DNA of 64,000 nt from Rapana venosa (GCA_028751875.1 CM054155.1:55963380-56027379), one strand, 5' to 3'. Positions 47,301 to 59,075 are shown, counted from the stretch's first letter. The notes: generated by a model from the sequence alone, not told the origin. Translations and numbers: made by a program.

Positions 47301-47374
47301 CTAGACAGGGAGCAGCATCACAAAGAAAGCAACATAACATTGGGGACAAAGATGAAAGGAAGGAAAGCCTCTTC

Positions 47375-47700
47375 ATGTCGGTGCCTTCTTCTTCTTCTTC
47401 TTCTTCTTCTTTTTCTTCAAAATTCTTTTTCTTCTTTTACTTCTTCTTCTTTTTATTCTCTCTCTTCTATTTCTTCTTCGTCGCAATTCTTCTTCTCTTC
47501 GCAATTCTTTTTCTTCTTCTTCTATTCTTTCAATTTATTGGCAATTCTTCTATTCTTCTTCTTCTTGTTCTCTTCTTCTTCGCATTTTTCTTCTTTTCTA
47601 CTTCTTTTCTTTGCAATTTTTGGCATTCTTCGCATTTTTTAAACATAATCTTCTTTGTCTCTTCTACTTCTTCGAATTTTTGCAATTCTTAATTCTTGTC
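47375..47700. repeat. TTC microsatellite, degenerate
   Basis: CTTCTTCTT with TTTTTC and GCAATTCTT variants. Confidence 0.9.
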
Positions 47701-48335
47701 TTGTTGTTGATTATTGTTGGTGTGTGTGTATGTGGTGGTGTTTTTTGTTGTCGTCGTCTCGTAGTCATCATCATCATTCTTCAACCATGTCTTCATTCGT
47801 CACAATTTGTTACAGTCATTTATTGATGTCTAATCCTTATCGAGTTCTTTATTTATATATCATTATTATTATTTATATTTTATATTATTATATATATATT
47901 AATTCATATCTTAATATATTCTTGGTTTTTGCTTGTTACAATTTCAATCCTTTCCCTCCGGAGGTGTCTTGACAGGCGTGACGAACATCTACTGCTCTTC
48001 ATGGCTCATCTCCAGGACGTCGTCTTTGAGTCACCTGCACTGATGGACAGCTTGCGGGCACACATTTGCCCACGACGTCCATGCACCATGCACCATCTGA
48101 CTCCCTTCACACAGGCAGTGAGTTGTTGGTGGATTGGGGGGGGTTAGAGGATTAAAATGCACTCCTTAGGTGGATTAAGGCTTCTGACATGTCTTTCCTT
48201 CGTACAAGTCTTTGGGGCAAATCTTGTTCCCTCATGAACGTTGAAGAGTCATTAACTTGGGCAACGATTACTTGCCTTCTCTACTTCTTGAAAATCTTTA
48301 TGTATTCTCTTTATCGGGGATTATGGATAGCATCC
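47701..48335. other. Unassigned stretch
   Basis: AT-rich to 47930, then more complex sequence (47960-48130) with an open + frame but no firm splice signals. It could be a repeat or a degraded exon. I make no call. Confidence 0.35.
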
Positions 48336-48339
48336 ATGG

Positions 48340-48500
48340 CTTTTACCATGAATCCTGTGTATGCAGTTTGTGGATTTTGTCAACTTTTCCCACGGCACAC
48401 AGTGCCTACTCTTACGCCAAAGCGGAACAGGATTAAGTGTGCGCAAGTGTTCTGCCAGGGGCTGGTTTATAGGTCCATCAATGACTTTGGCAAGCAGACT
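48340..48500 (-). repeat. SINE-A fragment, antisense, deletion-rich
   Basis: TGTGTATGCAGTTTGTGGAT, GCACACAGTGCCTACTCTTA and AAAGCGGAACAGGATTAAGT. Confidence 0.7.
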
Positions 48501-48929
48501 GGTTAAGGTCTTAAGAAGCTATCACGTGAGTCTTGAGAGTCTTTGAAGTGCGAATGTTTGACGTTGGGACACCGCTGAAACTTTTCGAGAGGATTAGGTT
48601 GTCATTAAGGCTTGCATTAGGGGTGCATTTACTTGACGACAGGGCTTCTTATTGCTTCAGCAAAATTTTAGTATTTTTTAATCGTGTTATTGAAAAAAGT
48701 AGTATGGCTTAACTTTCTTTCCCCTGTGTCTTGAACAAAGTCTTATGTAATGTCAAATCAAACCTTTAATCATCCATGAAGGCAATTACGTTGAACTTGA
48801 CGTTTTAACTCGAAGTACTGGTAAATTGACTCATCTTTATTTGTAAGGACTTTGGGCGAAGTTGAGATTTGGAAGGGTATTTGGCGTCAGTTGACTGATG
48901 CTTCAACATCGGGATTTGGGGCAAGGTTA

Positions 48930-50570
48930 CTAGAATTCTTTGTTCTGAGGAGTATTTAGAAAAGTTAGGTTTCTGTAGCTTCTTGAGGAGTCTTTGAAGC
49001 CAGGTAACTGATTTCTTTGCTTCTGACGAGTTTTTGAAGCACAAGTAAATTTTTCTAAGTTCTTGAGGAGTCTCTACAGGGTTATGTTTCTTTAGCTTCT
49101 TGACGAGTCTTGGGAAGTTAGGTTCCTTTTAGCTCTGAGCCTGAAGCAAGTGGTTCCTTTAGCTTTTGAGGTCTTGAGACAAAGTTAGGTTCTTTTAGCT
49201 TTTGAGGATTTTGAAGAAAGTGTAGGTTCCTTATTCTTCTTGAGAGTCTTTGAAGCAAATTAGGTTCCTTAAGCTCTGAGAGTCTTGAAGCAAAGTAATT
49301 ATTCATAGCTTTGAGATCATCCGAATCAAGGTTATGATTCGTTTGCTTCTTGACGAGTTTTGAAGCAAAGGTATGATTTCTTAGTTTGAGGTAGATTTGA
49401 CAGTTAGTCCTTTAGCTTCTTGAGGAGTCTTTGAAGCAAAGGTAATTGATTTCTATAGCTTCTTGAGGAGTCTCTGAATCAAGGGTTATTGATTTCTTTA
49501 GCTTCTTGACGAGTCTTTGAAGCAAAGGTAATTGATTTCTTTAGCTTCTTGAGGAGTCTTTGAGACAAAGTTAGGTTCCTTTAGCTTCTTGAGGAGTCTT
49601 TGAAGCAAAGGTAATTGATTTCTTTAGCTTCTTGAGGAGTCTTTGAAGCAAAGGTTATTGATTTCTTTAGCTTCTTGAGGAGTCTTTGAAGCAAGGGTTA
49701 TTGATTTCTTTAGCTTCTTGACGAGTCTTTGAAGCAAAGGTTATTGATTTCTTTAGCTTCTTGAGGAGTCTTTGAGACAAAGTTAGGTTCCTTTAGCTTC
49801 TTGAGGAGTCTTCGAAGCAAAGGTTATTGATTTCTTTAGCTTCTTGAGGAGTCTTTGAAGGAAAGGTAATTGATTTCTTTAGGCAAAGGTAATTGATTTC
49901 TTTAGCTTCTTGAGGAGTCTTTGAAGGAAAGGTAATTGATTTCTTTAGCTTCTTGAGGAGTCTTTGAAGGAAAGTAATTGATTTCTTTAGCTTCTTGAGG
50001 AGTCTTTGAAGGAAAGGTAATTGATTTCTTTAGGCAAAGGTAATTGATTTCTTAGGCAAAGGTAGTTGATTTCTATAGCTTCTTGAGGAGTCTCTGAAGC
50101 AAAGGTAATTGATTTCTTTAACTTCATGACGAGTCTATGAGACGTAGTCAATCTATTTTTAACTTTGCGAGGAGTCTTCGAAGCAAAGCTGAACTATTTT
50201 TAACATCTCGAGGAGTCTTTACCGCGAAATAAATCTCTTTTAACTTCTTAAGGAGTCTTTGATGCAAAGGCAATCTGTTTTTAGCTTCCTAATGAGTTTT
50301 TGAGGCGAAGATAATTGATTTCTTTAACTTTAGGCGCTTCTTTAAGGAAAGTCATTTGCTTTGTGTAACTTCTTGAGGGGTCTTTAAGACGAAGTTAAAT
50401 TATTCCTATAACTTCTTAGCAAAGACAATAACTGTATTTAAGTTCCCGAGGAGTCTTTAAGACAAGTTGAATGATTTCTATAACTTTTAGGCGAAGATAA
50501 TAACTTTTAACTTTTTAAAGGATCTTTGAGGGAAAGTTAAATGGATTTCTTTAACTTCCAGAGGAGTCCT
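48930..50570. repeat. 43-bp minisatellite, 1.6 kb
   Basis: Units of TTGATTTCTTTAGCTTCTTG plus AGGAGTCTTTGAAGCAAAGG and TAA. They are near-perfect between 49430 and 50100 and increasingly eroded at both ends. No reading frame persists. Confidence 0.95.
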
Positions 50571-50799
50571 TGAGCAGTAATTAGGAAGGAAGGAAGGTGA
50601 CAGGATGGTTAAGACGTTTGCCTGCAGAATACTTTCCATGCCTATGTCTGCAAAGCCCAGGAGCATGGCTACCATCCCAATGTACTCACACACATTAGAC
50701 AATAGTGATAGAGGAAGCTGAAGAGTGGTATAAAACATGGACCAAGCTCCCAAGAAAGACACCACCATTTCAAAGGAGACTGGAACACAAAGATTAGCC

Positions 50800-51248
50800 C
50801 TGATGCATTATATTGTTGCATTACATTGTTACATTACATCATTATATTGTTACACTACATTCCATTGCCACATCGCTTTATTACATTCCATTCCATTTTA
50901 CATTCCATTCCAATGTTACACTCTATCCCGTTGTTACATTACATTGTTACATAACTTTATTACATTACATTATTACATTACATTATTTATTGTTACACTG
51001 CATTCCATTGCCACATCGCATTATTACATTACATTCCAATGTCACACTACATCCCCGCTGTTACATAACTTTATTACATTACATTATTTATTGTTACACT
51101 ACATTCCATTGCCACATCGCATTATTCCATTCCATTTGACATGCCATTCCAATGTTACACTATATCCACATTACATTGTTACATAACTTTATTATATTAC
51201 ATTGTTACATAGCATTATGTTACATTGCTACATAACTTACATTACATT
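50800..51248. repeat. TTACA(T) pentanucleotide array
   Basis: TTACATTACATTGTTACAT and CATTCCATT variants over about 450 bp. Confidence 0.9.
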
Positions 51249-51394
51249 CTCTTGTTTTCAGCTGACGTGCCTTGTGCGAGCATTCTACTTTAGGGAGTCT
51301 GTTCAGAGTGACTTTGTAACCAGTAACCCCACAGCAGTACAATAGAGGTAACGCCGCCATTCACCCTCTCTGTCTTGTGTCTTGCTCTGTGTGT

Positions 51395-52160
51395 GTACAT
51401 TTCTATGTACAGTGTTGTCATGTACTGATGTGTCTGTTGCTCTTGTGTACATCTCTATGTACAGTGTTGTCATGTACTGATGTGTCTGTTGCTCTGTGTG
51501 TGTACAGTGTTGTCATGTACTGATGTGTCTGCTACAGTGTTGTCATGTACTGATGTGTCTGTTGCTCTGTGTGTGTACAGTGTTGTCATGTACTGATGTG
51601 TCTGTTGCTCTTGTGTACATATCTATGTACAGTGTTGTCATGTACTGATGTGTCTGTTGCTCTGTGTGTGTACAGTGTTGTCATGTACTGATGTGTCTGT
51701 TGCTCTGTGTGTGTACATCTCTATGTACAGTGTTGTCATGTACTGATGTGTCTGTTGCTCTGTGTGTACATCTCTATGTACAGTGTTGTCATGTACTGAT
51801 GTGTCTGTTGCTCTGTGTGTGTACATCTCTATGTACAGTGTTGTCATGTGTCTGTTGCTCTGTGTGTACATTTCTATGTACAATGTTGTCATGTACTGAT
51901 GTGTCTGTTGCTCTGTGTGTACATTTCTATGTACAATGTTGTCATGTACTGATGTGTCTGTTGCTCTGTGTGTGTACATTTCTATGTACATGTTGTCATG
52001 TACTGATGTGTCTGTTGCTCTGTGTGTACATTTCTATGTACAGTGTTGTCATGTACTGATGTGTCTGTTGCTCTGTGTGTACATTTCTATGTACAATGTT
52101 GTCATGTACTGATGTGTCTGTTGCTCTGTGTGTGTACAACATTTCCATGGACTGATGTGT
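51395..52160. repeat. 55-bp minisatellite
   Basis: Units of GTACAGTGTTGTCATGTACT, GATGTGTCTGTTGCTCTGTG and TGTACATCTCTAT. Shorter units lacking the last part occur. Confidence 0.95.
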
Positions 52161-52239
52161 CTCAGTTTTTAACGGATTGCTTGTGCTTCTGTCTATTCTT
52201 TAAGTTAATATATTAAAGTTATATTAGACGAGTGAGGGA

Positions 52240-53085
52240 ATGGGGGTGTGCGTGGGTGTCTTTCTCTGTACTCTCTTCTCATCTACTCTCTCTCTCTCTC
52301 CTGCTCTGTTTCTCTCTCTATATATATTTTATATTAATGATTGTCATTATATATGTTTAATTATTATTATCTATTTATATATTTCTTATTCACGCACATT
52401 TATGATATTTTATTATATATTTTGTTTATTTTATTAATATAATATATCATAATAATCTATCTTCTTTTATATCTATATCTATATACGCACTCATATATAT
52501 ATTCTATCTATTTATATATATATATCTCTGTGTGTGTGTGACGGGCGGTAATTAGCTTATCTCCCATGCCATGCGATCAGAGTGACGCGTGTTACTATTT
52601 TGGGACACACCTTCAAATTATGCGGCGCTCTGTTTCCTTGGGTATTAGTTGAAAACCATCCCTTACATACACTTTTCCTGGCGGAAACGTGGAGAATTTG
52701 CGCAGCCTCTTTTCAGAAGCCCCCATCCTCTCTATGCTGTCGTAGCTGACAAGTAGTATAGAGTTGGTGCAGATCAAATGTCTACTCTCTGTTATATTAT
52801 GTGAGAGAGAGTGTGGGAATATGTTTTGTGTGTGCGCGCGTTTGTTTTCCAAGTGTGCATGCATCTGTCCCTGTGAGTGCGTCCGTGCGTGCGCATATTT
52901 TCACAATTTCTAGCTTAAACATACAGCATTAAAGTAACACATTAGGAAGTGTTGTTCTTAGATGTGAGACTTTTTGTCTTTTTTTATATTGCAGGTGCAA
53001 GGAAGACCATGATGGATATACCATTTGTTTTTGACTTTAAGTGGTAAAAACCGTTAATGTTCGTCCGACACCTTTTTTACAAATA
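52240..53085. other. AT-rich and unassigned stretch
   Basis: CT and TATA repeats (52260-52530), then 550 bp of sequence with no recognised gene or repeat. Confidence 0.4.
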
Positions 53086-53089
53086 AAAT

Positions 53090-53228
53090 TTATCTATTTG
53101 TTCGGTAACCAAACAATAGGTCATCAACATACATTTCCTCTATCTGCCTAAATCTTTAAAGAGAGAGATCATTTAAATAATGAAAGAAGAAGCCTTAAAT
53201 AGTTACTCACACTTAATTTCTTCCTCTA
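53090..53228. repeat. Direct duplication, copy 1
   Basis: GGTAACCAAACAATAGGTCA through CACACTTAATTTCTTCCTCT, repeated at 53427-53561. Confidence 0.85.
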
Positions 53229-53426
53229 CCTTTTTCTCTATCAGATGTTTGTTGTTCTTTTTTATCGTTGTTATTATACATAATTTTCGCGAAAACTTTC
53301 TTATCACTTCTGTTTCGCATACTGATCGGTATCAAATAAATTACTGTGGGTCAGAGTAAATTTGGGAATATACAGACCGGATTGCCAATGAATACATCAG
53401 TTTTCTCTGTGTGTGTGTGATGTGTG

Positions 53427-53561
53427 TTTATCTGTTTGGTAACCAAACAATAGGTCATCAAAATACATTTTCGTTATCTTCCTAAATCTTTAAGAGAGAT
53501 CATTTACATAATGATGAAGAAGCCTTAAGTAGTTAGTCACACTTAATTTCTTCCTCTACTA
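53427..53561. repeat. Direct duplication, copy 2
   Basis: Partner of 53090-53228. Differences include single-base substitutions and short indels. Confidence 0.85.
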
Positions 53562-53589
53562 TTGTGTATGTGTTGTTTGTGTATTGTTT

Positions 53590-53592
53590 GTT

Positions 53593-53631
<39 letters not shown>

Positions 53632-53725
53632 TGAAGTGTAATTGAGTGGTTAACATCGCATACAGAAGGAAACGGTGCATACACGCACAAGCGTGTGCAA
53701 ACACACACACACACACACACACACT
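53590..53725. repeat. GT and CA microsatellites
   Basis: A GT run (53597-53631) and a CA run (53700-53723) about 70 bp apart are in inverted orientation. Confidence 0.85.
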
Positions 53726-53949
53726 CCAAAGTCTCGCAATTGAGCCATTCATGTATGTTCAGCACAATCATATTTCATACATACACATTTATTGAAGCCT
53801 TAAAGTGCAACATTGAAGCAATAACAGCGTTGCACAAAAATAGAAATAACATATTTGAAAAATCACAATTTAGTTTTTGTAGCGTGCGCGCGTGCGAGCG
53901 CGCGCTCCTGCGCACGCGCTCACACACGCGCGCACACACACACACACAC

Positions 53950-54270
53950 AGGGATAGCCTGGTGGTTAGAGTGATGCGCATTGCGCTCGTGATCTGCTGA
54001 ATCAGGTTCAATTCTTGTTCAAGAGGATTTTTCTTCTGGAGTTAACATCAGTGCCGACTCCACTCTCCCCAAAAGTCCTTCAGATGAGACTATAAACCGA
54101 GGTCCCGAGTGCGAATGCACGCAGAACATCTTGCGCACATGTTAAAACCCGTTCCTCTTTTCGGAAGAGCAGGCCATTGTGTGCCGATTGGAACAGATAA
54201 TTGACATTACTGCATACACACGGGCACATGAGTGCTTATTCCATTACCGTATCCTCGAAAAATAAGAAAA
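53950..54270 (+). repeat. SINE-A full-length copy, sense
   Basis: Head GGGATAGCCTGGTGGTTAGA, body CTGGAGTTAACATCAGTGCC and GAGACTATAAACCGAGGTCC, tail CATTACCGTATCCTCGAAAA. Confidence 0.9.
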
Positions 54271-54444
54271 AAATAAACAATAGATAAACACACACCCACA
54301 CGCGGGCGCGCGCGCACACCGCACGCAGCACACACACACACACACAACACACCTCTCTCTCTCTCTCTCTCTCTCCATCTCTCTCTCTCACTCTCTACAC
54401 ACACACACACTCTCTCTCTCACACATTCTATTTATTCTTTTCTT

Positions 54445-54755
54445 TCTTTTATATCGAGGATAATGGAATAAGCACTCATGTGCTTTTTACATCTGCCCGG
54501 TGTATGCGTTTTGTCAATTCGTCACTGTTCCACCGGCACACAATGGCCTACTCTTCGAAAACGGACAGGATTTAACGATGCGAATTTCTGGTGCGTTCGC
54601 CACGGCCTGGTTATTCTATCCAGGACTTTTGGGGAGAGTGGAGTTTGCACTGATGTTAACTCCAGGGGAAAATATCCCCTTGAACGGGAATCGAACCCAG
54701 GTCGTCAGATTGCCAGCGCAATATTCTAACCACTAGGCTATCCCGTCCCCCTTCG
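54445..54755 (-). repeat. SINE-A full-length copy, antisense, deletion-rich
   Basis: Tail TATATCGAGGATAATGGAAT through the reversed head CTAACCACTAGGCTATCCCG. Its middle (54490-54620) lacks many single bases. Confidence 0.9.
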
Positions 54756-54756
54756 C

Positions 54757-55000
54757 GGTCACACACACACACACACGCACACGCACACACGCACAGATTC
54801 ACGCTTTTCGGTGTATTAATGCACGTTTGACAGTCAATTTGTAGACATAAGCCTATTTATGTACACACTATACAAAACTGTTACGTACCTTATCGCACAA
54901 CATGCAAGAAACGAGGGACACTTTGTAAAAAAATCATTATCGTACACGCGTACGCACTCACACACACGCGCGCGCGCGCGCGCGCGGGCGCCTCTATACA
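54757..55000. repeat. CA and CG dinucleotide tracts
   Basis: CA/CG-rich runs at 54757-54795 and a CG run at 54965-54991 (alternating purine-pyrimidine, Z-DNA prone). Confidence 0.8.
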
Positions 55001-55214
55001 ACATCGATGTATGACATTTTTCAACATTACATTACCTGGCAAGGCCACATTGAGCCTCATCCTTCTTATTGCTTTATCACAGGAAAAAGCAGCAGTGATA
55101 CATACATTCGTTCACTGCTGCATCTCCATTGCAATTCAGTCAACATCGATATATCTCCTTTCACCTTGACTGACTTACTGTCTGACTTGACTAACTGACT
55201 GACTGGGCTGACTG

Positions 55215-55305
55215 ACAGAATTCACAAATCCGCATACACACGGGGACTGGATGTAAAAAAAGCACATAAATGCTTATTCCATTATCCTCGGTATACAAAA
55301 ATAAA
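55215..55305 (+). repeat. SINE-A tail fragment, sense
   Basis: CCGCATACACACGGGGACTG and CATTATCCTCGGTATACAAA. Confidence 0.85.
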
Positions 55306-55424
55306 TTTTAAAAAAAACTTCTCCCTGTAAGGTGAGCACGGTGGAGCCCACCCCCTCTCCAGACATAAGGGTGCATGCTGAGTAGGTTTGTGCCATCCAT
55401 CCATCCCACTAATTCTCCTTTTCT

Positions 55425-55605
55425 ACAAAAGGGCAGGTGGGGTTTTAATGTGCGCGCAAGATGCTGTGTGTCGTTTGCGCACACGGGGGGGCCCTGTTTC
55501 TAGTCTCTTTGGAAGGATTTTCGGGGGAGTGCAGTCCGTACTGATGTTCACTAAATCCTGATCTTGGGCCGTCAGATCCTAAGCGCAGCTCTGTGACCAT
55601 TAGTC
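55425..55605 (-). repeat. SINE-A head-side half, antisense
   Basis: GTGCGCGCAAGATGCTGTGT, a diverged TTTCTAGTCTCTTTGGAAGG, and ends near a degraded head. Confidence 0.65.
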
Positions 55606-55624
55606 TGTGCTGTGCTGTACCCCA

Positions 55625-55960
55625 TCTGTGTTGCTGTCGCTGTCTTCCTTCACTGTGTGAAGACAGCCCACATGGCTGTCTTCCTTCACTGTGTGAAGAC
55701 AGCCCACATGGCTGTCTCCCTTCACTGTGTGAAGACAGCCCACAGCCCACATGGCTGTCTGCCTTTTCTGTGTGAAGACAGCCCGCAGCCCGCATGGCTG
55801 TCTTCCTTCACTGTGTGAAGACAGCCCACATGGCTGTCTTCCTTCACTGTGTGAAGACAGCCCACATGGCTGTCTCCCTTCACTGTGTGAAGACAGCCCA
55901 CGTGGCTGTCTTCCTTTACTGTGTGAAGACAGCCCACAGCCCACATGGCTGTCTTTCTTT
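55625..55960. repeat. 36-bp minisatellite with palindromic unit
   Basis: Eight or nine units of GGCTGTCTTCCTTCACTGTG plus TGAAGACAGCCCACAT. Within each unit GGCTGTCTTC and GAAGACAGCC are exact reverse complements around an 11-base loop. Some units carry an extra CACAGCC. Confidence 0.95.
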
Positions 55961-56117
55961 GACCCTAACCACCAGCATTGTCACTCTTATTCATTCACTC
56001 ATGCAGCCAAGACCTACTTTAAAACGTTGTTATGGATTGCAATGTCATCTTCATATCGCTGTCAGCCTTAACATCTTATTCTATCTAACCCGCACTTTCC
56101 TTGAAAAGAGAAAAGAA

Positions 56118-56240
56118 ATTCTTTTGAAGTCGGAGTGTGGCTGCCTATATGGAGAGGTACTTCAAAATAGTCATACACATAACTTCTTGTCCAACAATTA
56201 TATCTTTATGCTCTCACATGATTTCCAGGTGAGATGTGTG
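56118..56240 (+). repeat. Dispersed repeat D-like segment
   Basis: TTTGAAGTCGGAGTGTGGCT through ATTTCCAGGTGAGATGTG, matching 38648-38770. Confidence 0.55.
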
Positions 56241-56299
56241 AGACAGAGTGCATGATCCTATTTTTCTGCTTGACCCCTAAAGAAAACCTCGGGAATGCC

Positions 56300-56590
56300 A
56301 AACAGCAGCAACAATGGCAGCAGCAGCAGCAACAATTTTTGCAGCAGCACAACAGCAACAACGATTGCAGCAGCAAAACAACAATGACTGCAGTAGCAAC
56401 AACAGCAACGCCCATGACTACAGCAGCAACACAGTAACAACAATGACTGCTGCAGCAGCAACAGCAACAACAATGACTGCAGTAGCAACAACAGCAACAA
56501 CAGCAACAACAATGACTACAGCAGCAACAACAATGACTGCAGCAGCAGCAACAATGACTGCAGCAGCAACAACAACAACAATGGCAGCAG
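56300..56590. repeat. CAG/CAA repeat
   Basis: GCAGCAGCAACAACAATGACTGC units. The frames (poly-Gln, poly-Ala, Thr-rich) lack coding context. Confidence 0.9.
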
Positions 56591-56679
56591 CATGGGTCCT
56601 TTCATTTCTTTTTGTCCTTTCATTTCTTTTTCATTGCTTTTGTAACGCCAACTTTCCTTTAACAGGTGCTGCCTACCCT

Positions 56680-57482
56680 CCTGTCACTAATTCCATCTCT
56701 ATCCATTCCCTTATGTCACATCACTGATTCCATCTATATCCGTTCCCCAACATCACATCACTGTTTCCATCTCTATCCGTTCCCTGACGTCACATCACTG
56801 TTTCTATCTCTATCCGTTCCCTGACCACACATAAATGATTTCATCTCTATCCCTTCCCTGATATAACTGATTTCATCTCTATCCGTTCCCTGGAAAAACA
56901 TCACTGATTTCATCTCTATCCGTTCCCTGACGTCGCACCACTGGTTTCATCTCTATCCGTTCCCTGACGTGACATCACTGATTTCATCTGAGCGCTTTGA
57001 TTTGTTGCTTTACAAGATTCAGCGCTGTATAATTTCCATACATTATTATTATTATTCATCTCTATTCCGTTCCCTGACATCACATCACTAATTTCATCCC
57101 TATCCGTTCCCTGAAATAACTTATTTCATTTCTATCCGTTACCTGGAAAAACATCACTGATTTCATCTCTTCATTCCATGACGTCACATCACTGATTTCA
57201 TCTCTATCTGTTCCCTGACGTCACATCACTTATTCCACCTCTATCTGTTCCCTGACGTCACATCACTGATTTCATCTCTATCTGTTCCCTGACGTCACAT
57301 CACTGATTTCATCCCTACCTGTTCCCCGACGTCACATCACTGATTTCATCTCTATCTGTTCCCTGACGTCACATCACTGATTTCATCTCTATCTGTTCCC
57401 TGACGTCACATCACTCATTCCACCTCTATCTGTTCCCTGACGTCACATCACTGATTTCATCTCTATTCGTTCCCTGACATCA
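56680..57482. repeat. 37-bp minisatellite carrying CRE palindromes
   Basis: Units of TGATTTCATCTCTATCTGTT plus CCCTGACGTCACATCAC. Perfect TGACGTCA sits at 56785, 57179, 57216, 57253, 57290, 57364, 57401 and 57438, mostly at exact 37-bp spacing. A 55-bp L2-type tail (57000-57054) is inserted in the array. Confidence 0.95.
57000..57054 (+). mobile_element. 55-bp L2-type 3' end inserted in the 37-bp array
   Basis: GAGCGCTTTGATTTGTTGCT, AGATTCAGCGCTGTATAA and a short ATT tail. TTCATCT at 56993-56999 and 57055-57061 is a 7-bp target duplication. Confidence 0.8.
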
Positions 57483-57690
57483 CATCACAACAATGACTCC
57501 AGCAGCAGCAGCAACAATGACTGCAGCGGCAACAACAGCAACAGCAATGACTGCAGTATCAACAACAACAATGACTGCAGCAACAATAACAACAACAGCA
57601 ATGGTAGCAGCACTAACAAAAACAGCAGTGATTGCAGCATCAACATCAACAACAACAGCATCAACAACAAGATCAACAAAATTGATATAT
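57483..57690. repeat. CAG/CAA repeat, second block
   Basis: Similar to 56300-56590, with ACAATGACTGCAGC units. Confidence 0.9.
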
Positions 57691-57799
57691 TTTTCACGAG
57701 TATCCTTTTCAATACTTATTCTCGTCCTGACTCTAACCTGTTTAATGTCTATTTTTGTTGATTTCTCTTTTCGTCGTGGGTGAGTTGAGGTGTTAATCC

Positions 57800-59075
57800 A
57801 CGTCGCTAGTCCACTCACTGATTCATCTCTTACGTTCTTGAGTCAAATCACGATTTAACTCGGGACGGACGCACCTGATTCCAATCATCGTTCCTTGGGC
57901 GATCATATTCATCTTGATCTTCACACACTGATTTCATGCCTATCAGTCCCTGATCGTCAAGACCATGGATCATGATGTCCAGACCATCATGGATTGATCC
58001 CCAGTCCCTGAGTAGCATCAGCCAATTTATGTATCCATGAAAAACCACTGATATTCCATCTCAGCCTGACTAACTGATTTATCTATCAGTCCTTGATAAT
58101 AAATGCATCCAGCCCTGATCATATCATGATCCATCTCTCGTTCTGAATCCATCACAACATCACATGATTGCAGCATCACAACAGCAACTGAATGATGCAT
58201 CAACAACAACTGACTGCAGCATCAATAAAAACACAGCACTGGTATGAGCATCAAAACACTGATGTGATCCATCACAACCATGATATAGCATCAGACCAAC
58301 AGAGATCACACAAATTGATTGTATATTCAACACTTATAAAAACACTGTGTGCATCAACCCTAGTTATAATGGTCATCTTGATTGTTGCATTTTGGGAGCG
58401 ATGGAGGTTGGAGATAACAATGCACGATATGTCCCATCCTACTCCTGATATGCGTATCAAACCACTGATTATCCATCACTGGACCAGCTGTGTCGATAGC
58501 GCATCACAGATACTTGATCTTCAACCCTGATATGATGCATCAGACCACTGATGTCTGCATCAGACCACTGATATATGCTCACTGATATATGCATCAGACC
58601 ACTGATATGATGCATCATAGACACTGATAAGATCCACCACAGACCACTGATATGATGCAACACAGACCACTGATGTGATGCATCAGACCACTGATATGAT
58701 GCAACACACACCACTGATATGATGCATCATAGACCACTGATATGATGCAACACAGACCACTGATGTGATCCATCCAGACCACTGATATGATGCATCACAG
58801 ACCACTGATATGATGCATCACAGATCACTGATATGCATCAGACCACTGATATGATGCATCACAGACCACTGATATGATCCATCACAGACCACTGATATTA
58901 TGCATCAGACCACTGATAAGATCCATCACAGACCACTGATATGATCTCACTGATATGATGCATTACAGACCACTGATATGATGCATCAAGACCACTGATA
59001 GATCCACCACAGACCAATGATAAGATCCACCACAGACCACTGATAAGATCCATCAGACCACTGATATCTATGCTT
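57800..59075. repeat. 23-bp minisatellite
   Basis: Units of ATGATGCATCACAGACCACT plus GAT. They are irregular at 57800-58500 and regular at 58500-59075. GATCCATCACAGACC variants are frequent. Confidence 0.9.

Noticed and set aside
47960..48130. A further VWDE-like exon
   Set aside because: An open + frame exists, but there is no recognisable motif, no acceptor matching phase 1 of exon 14, and base quality is doubtful here.
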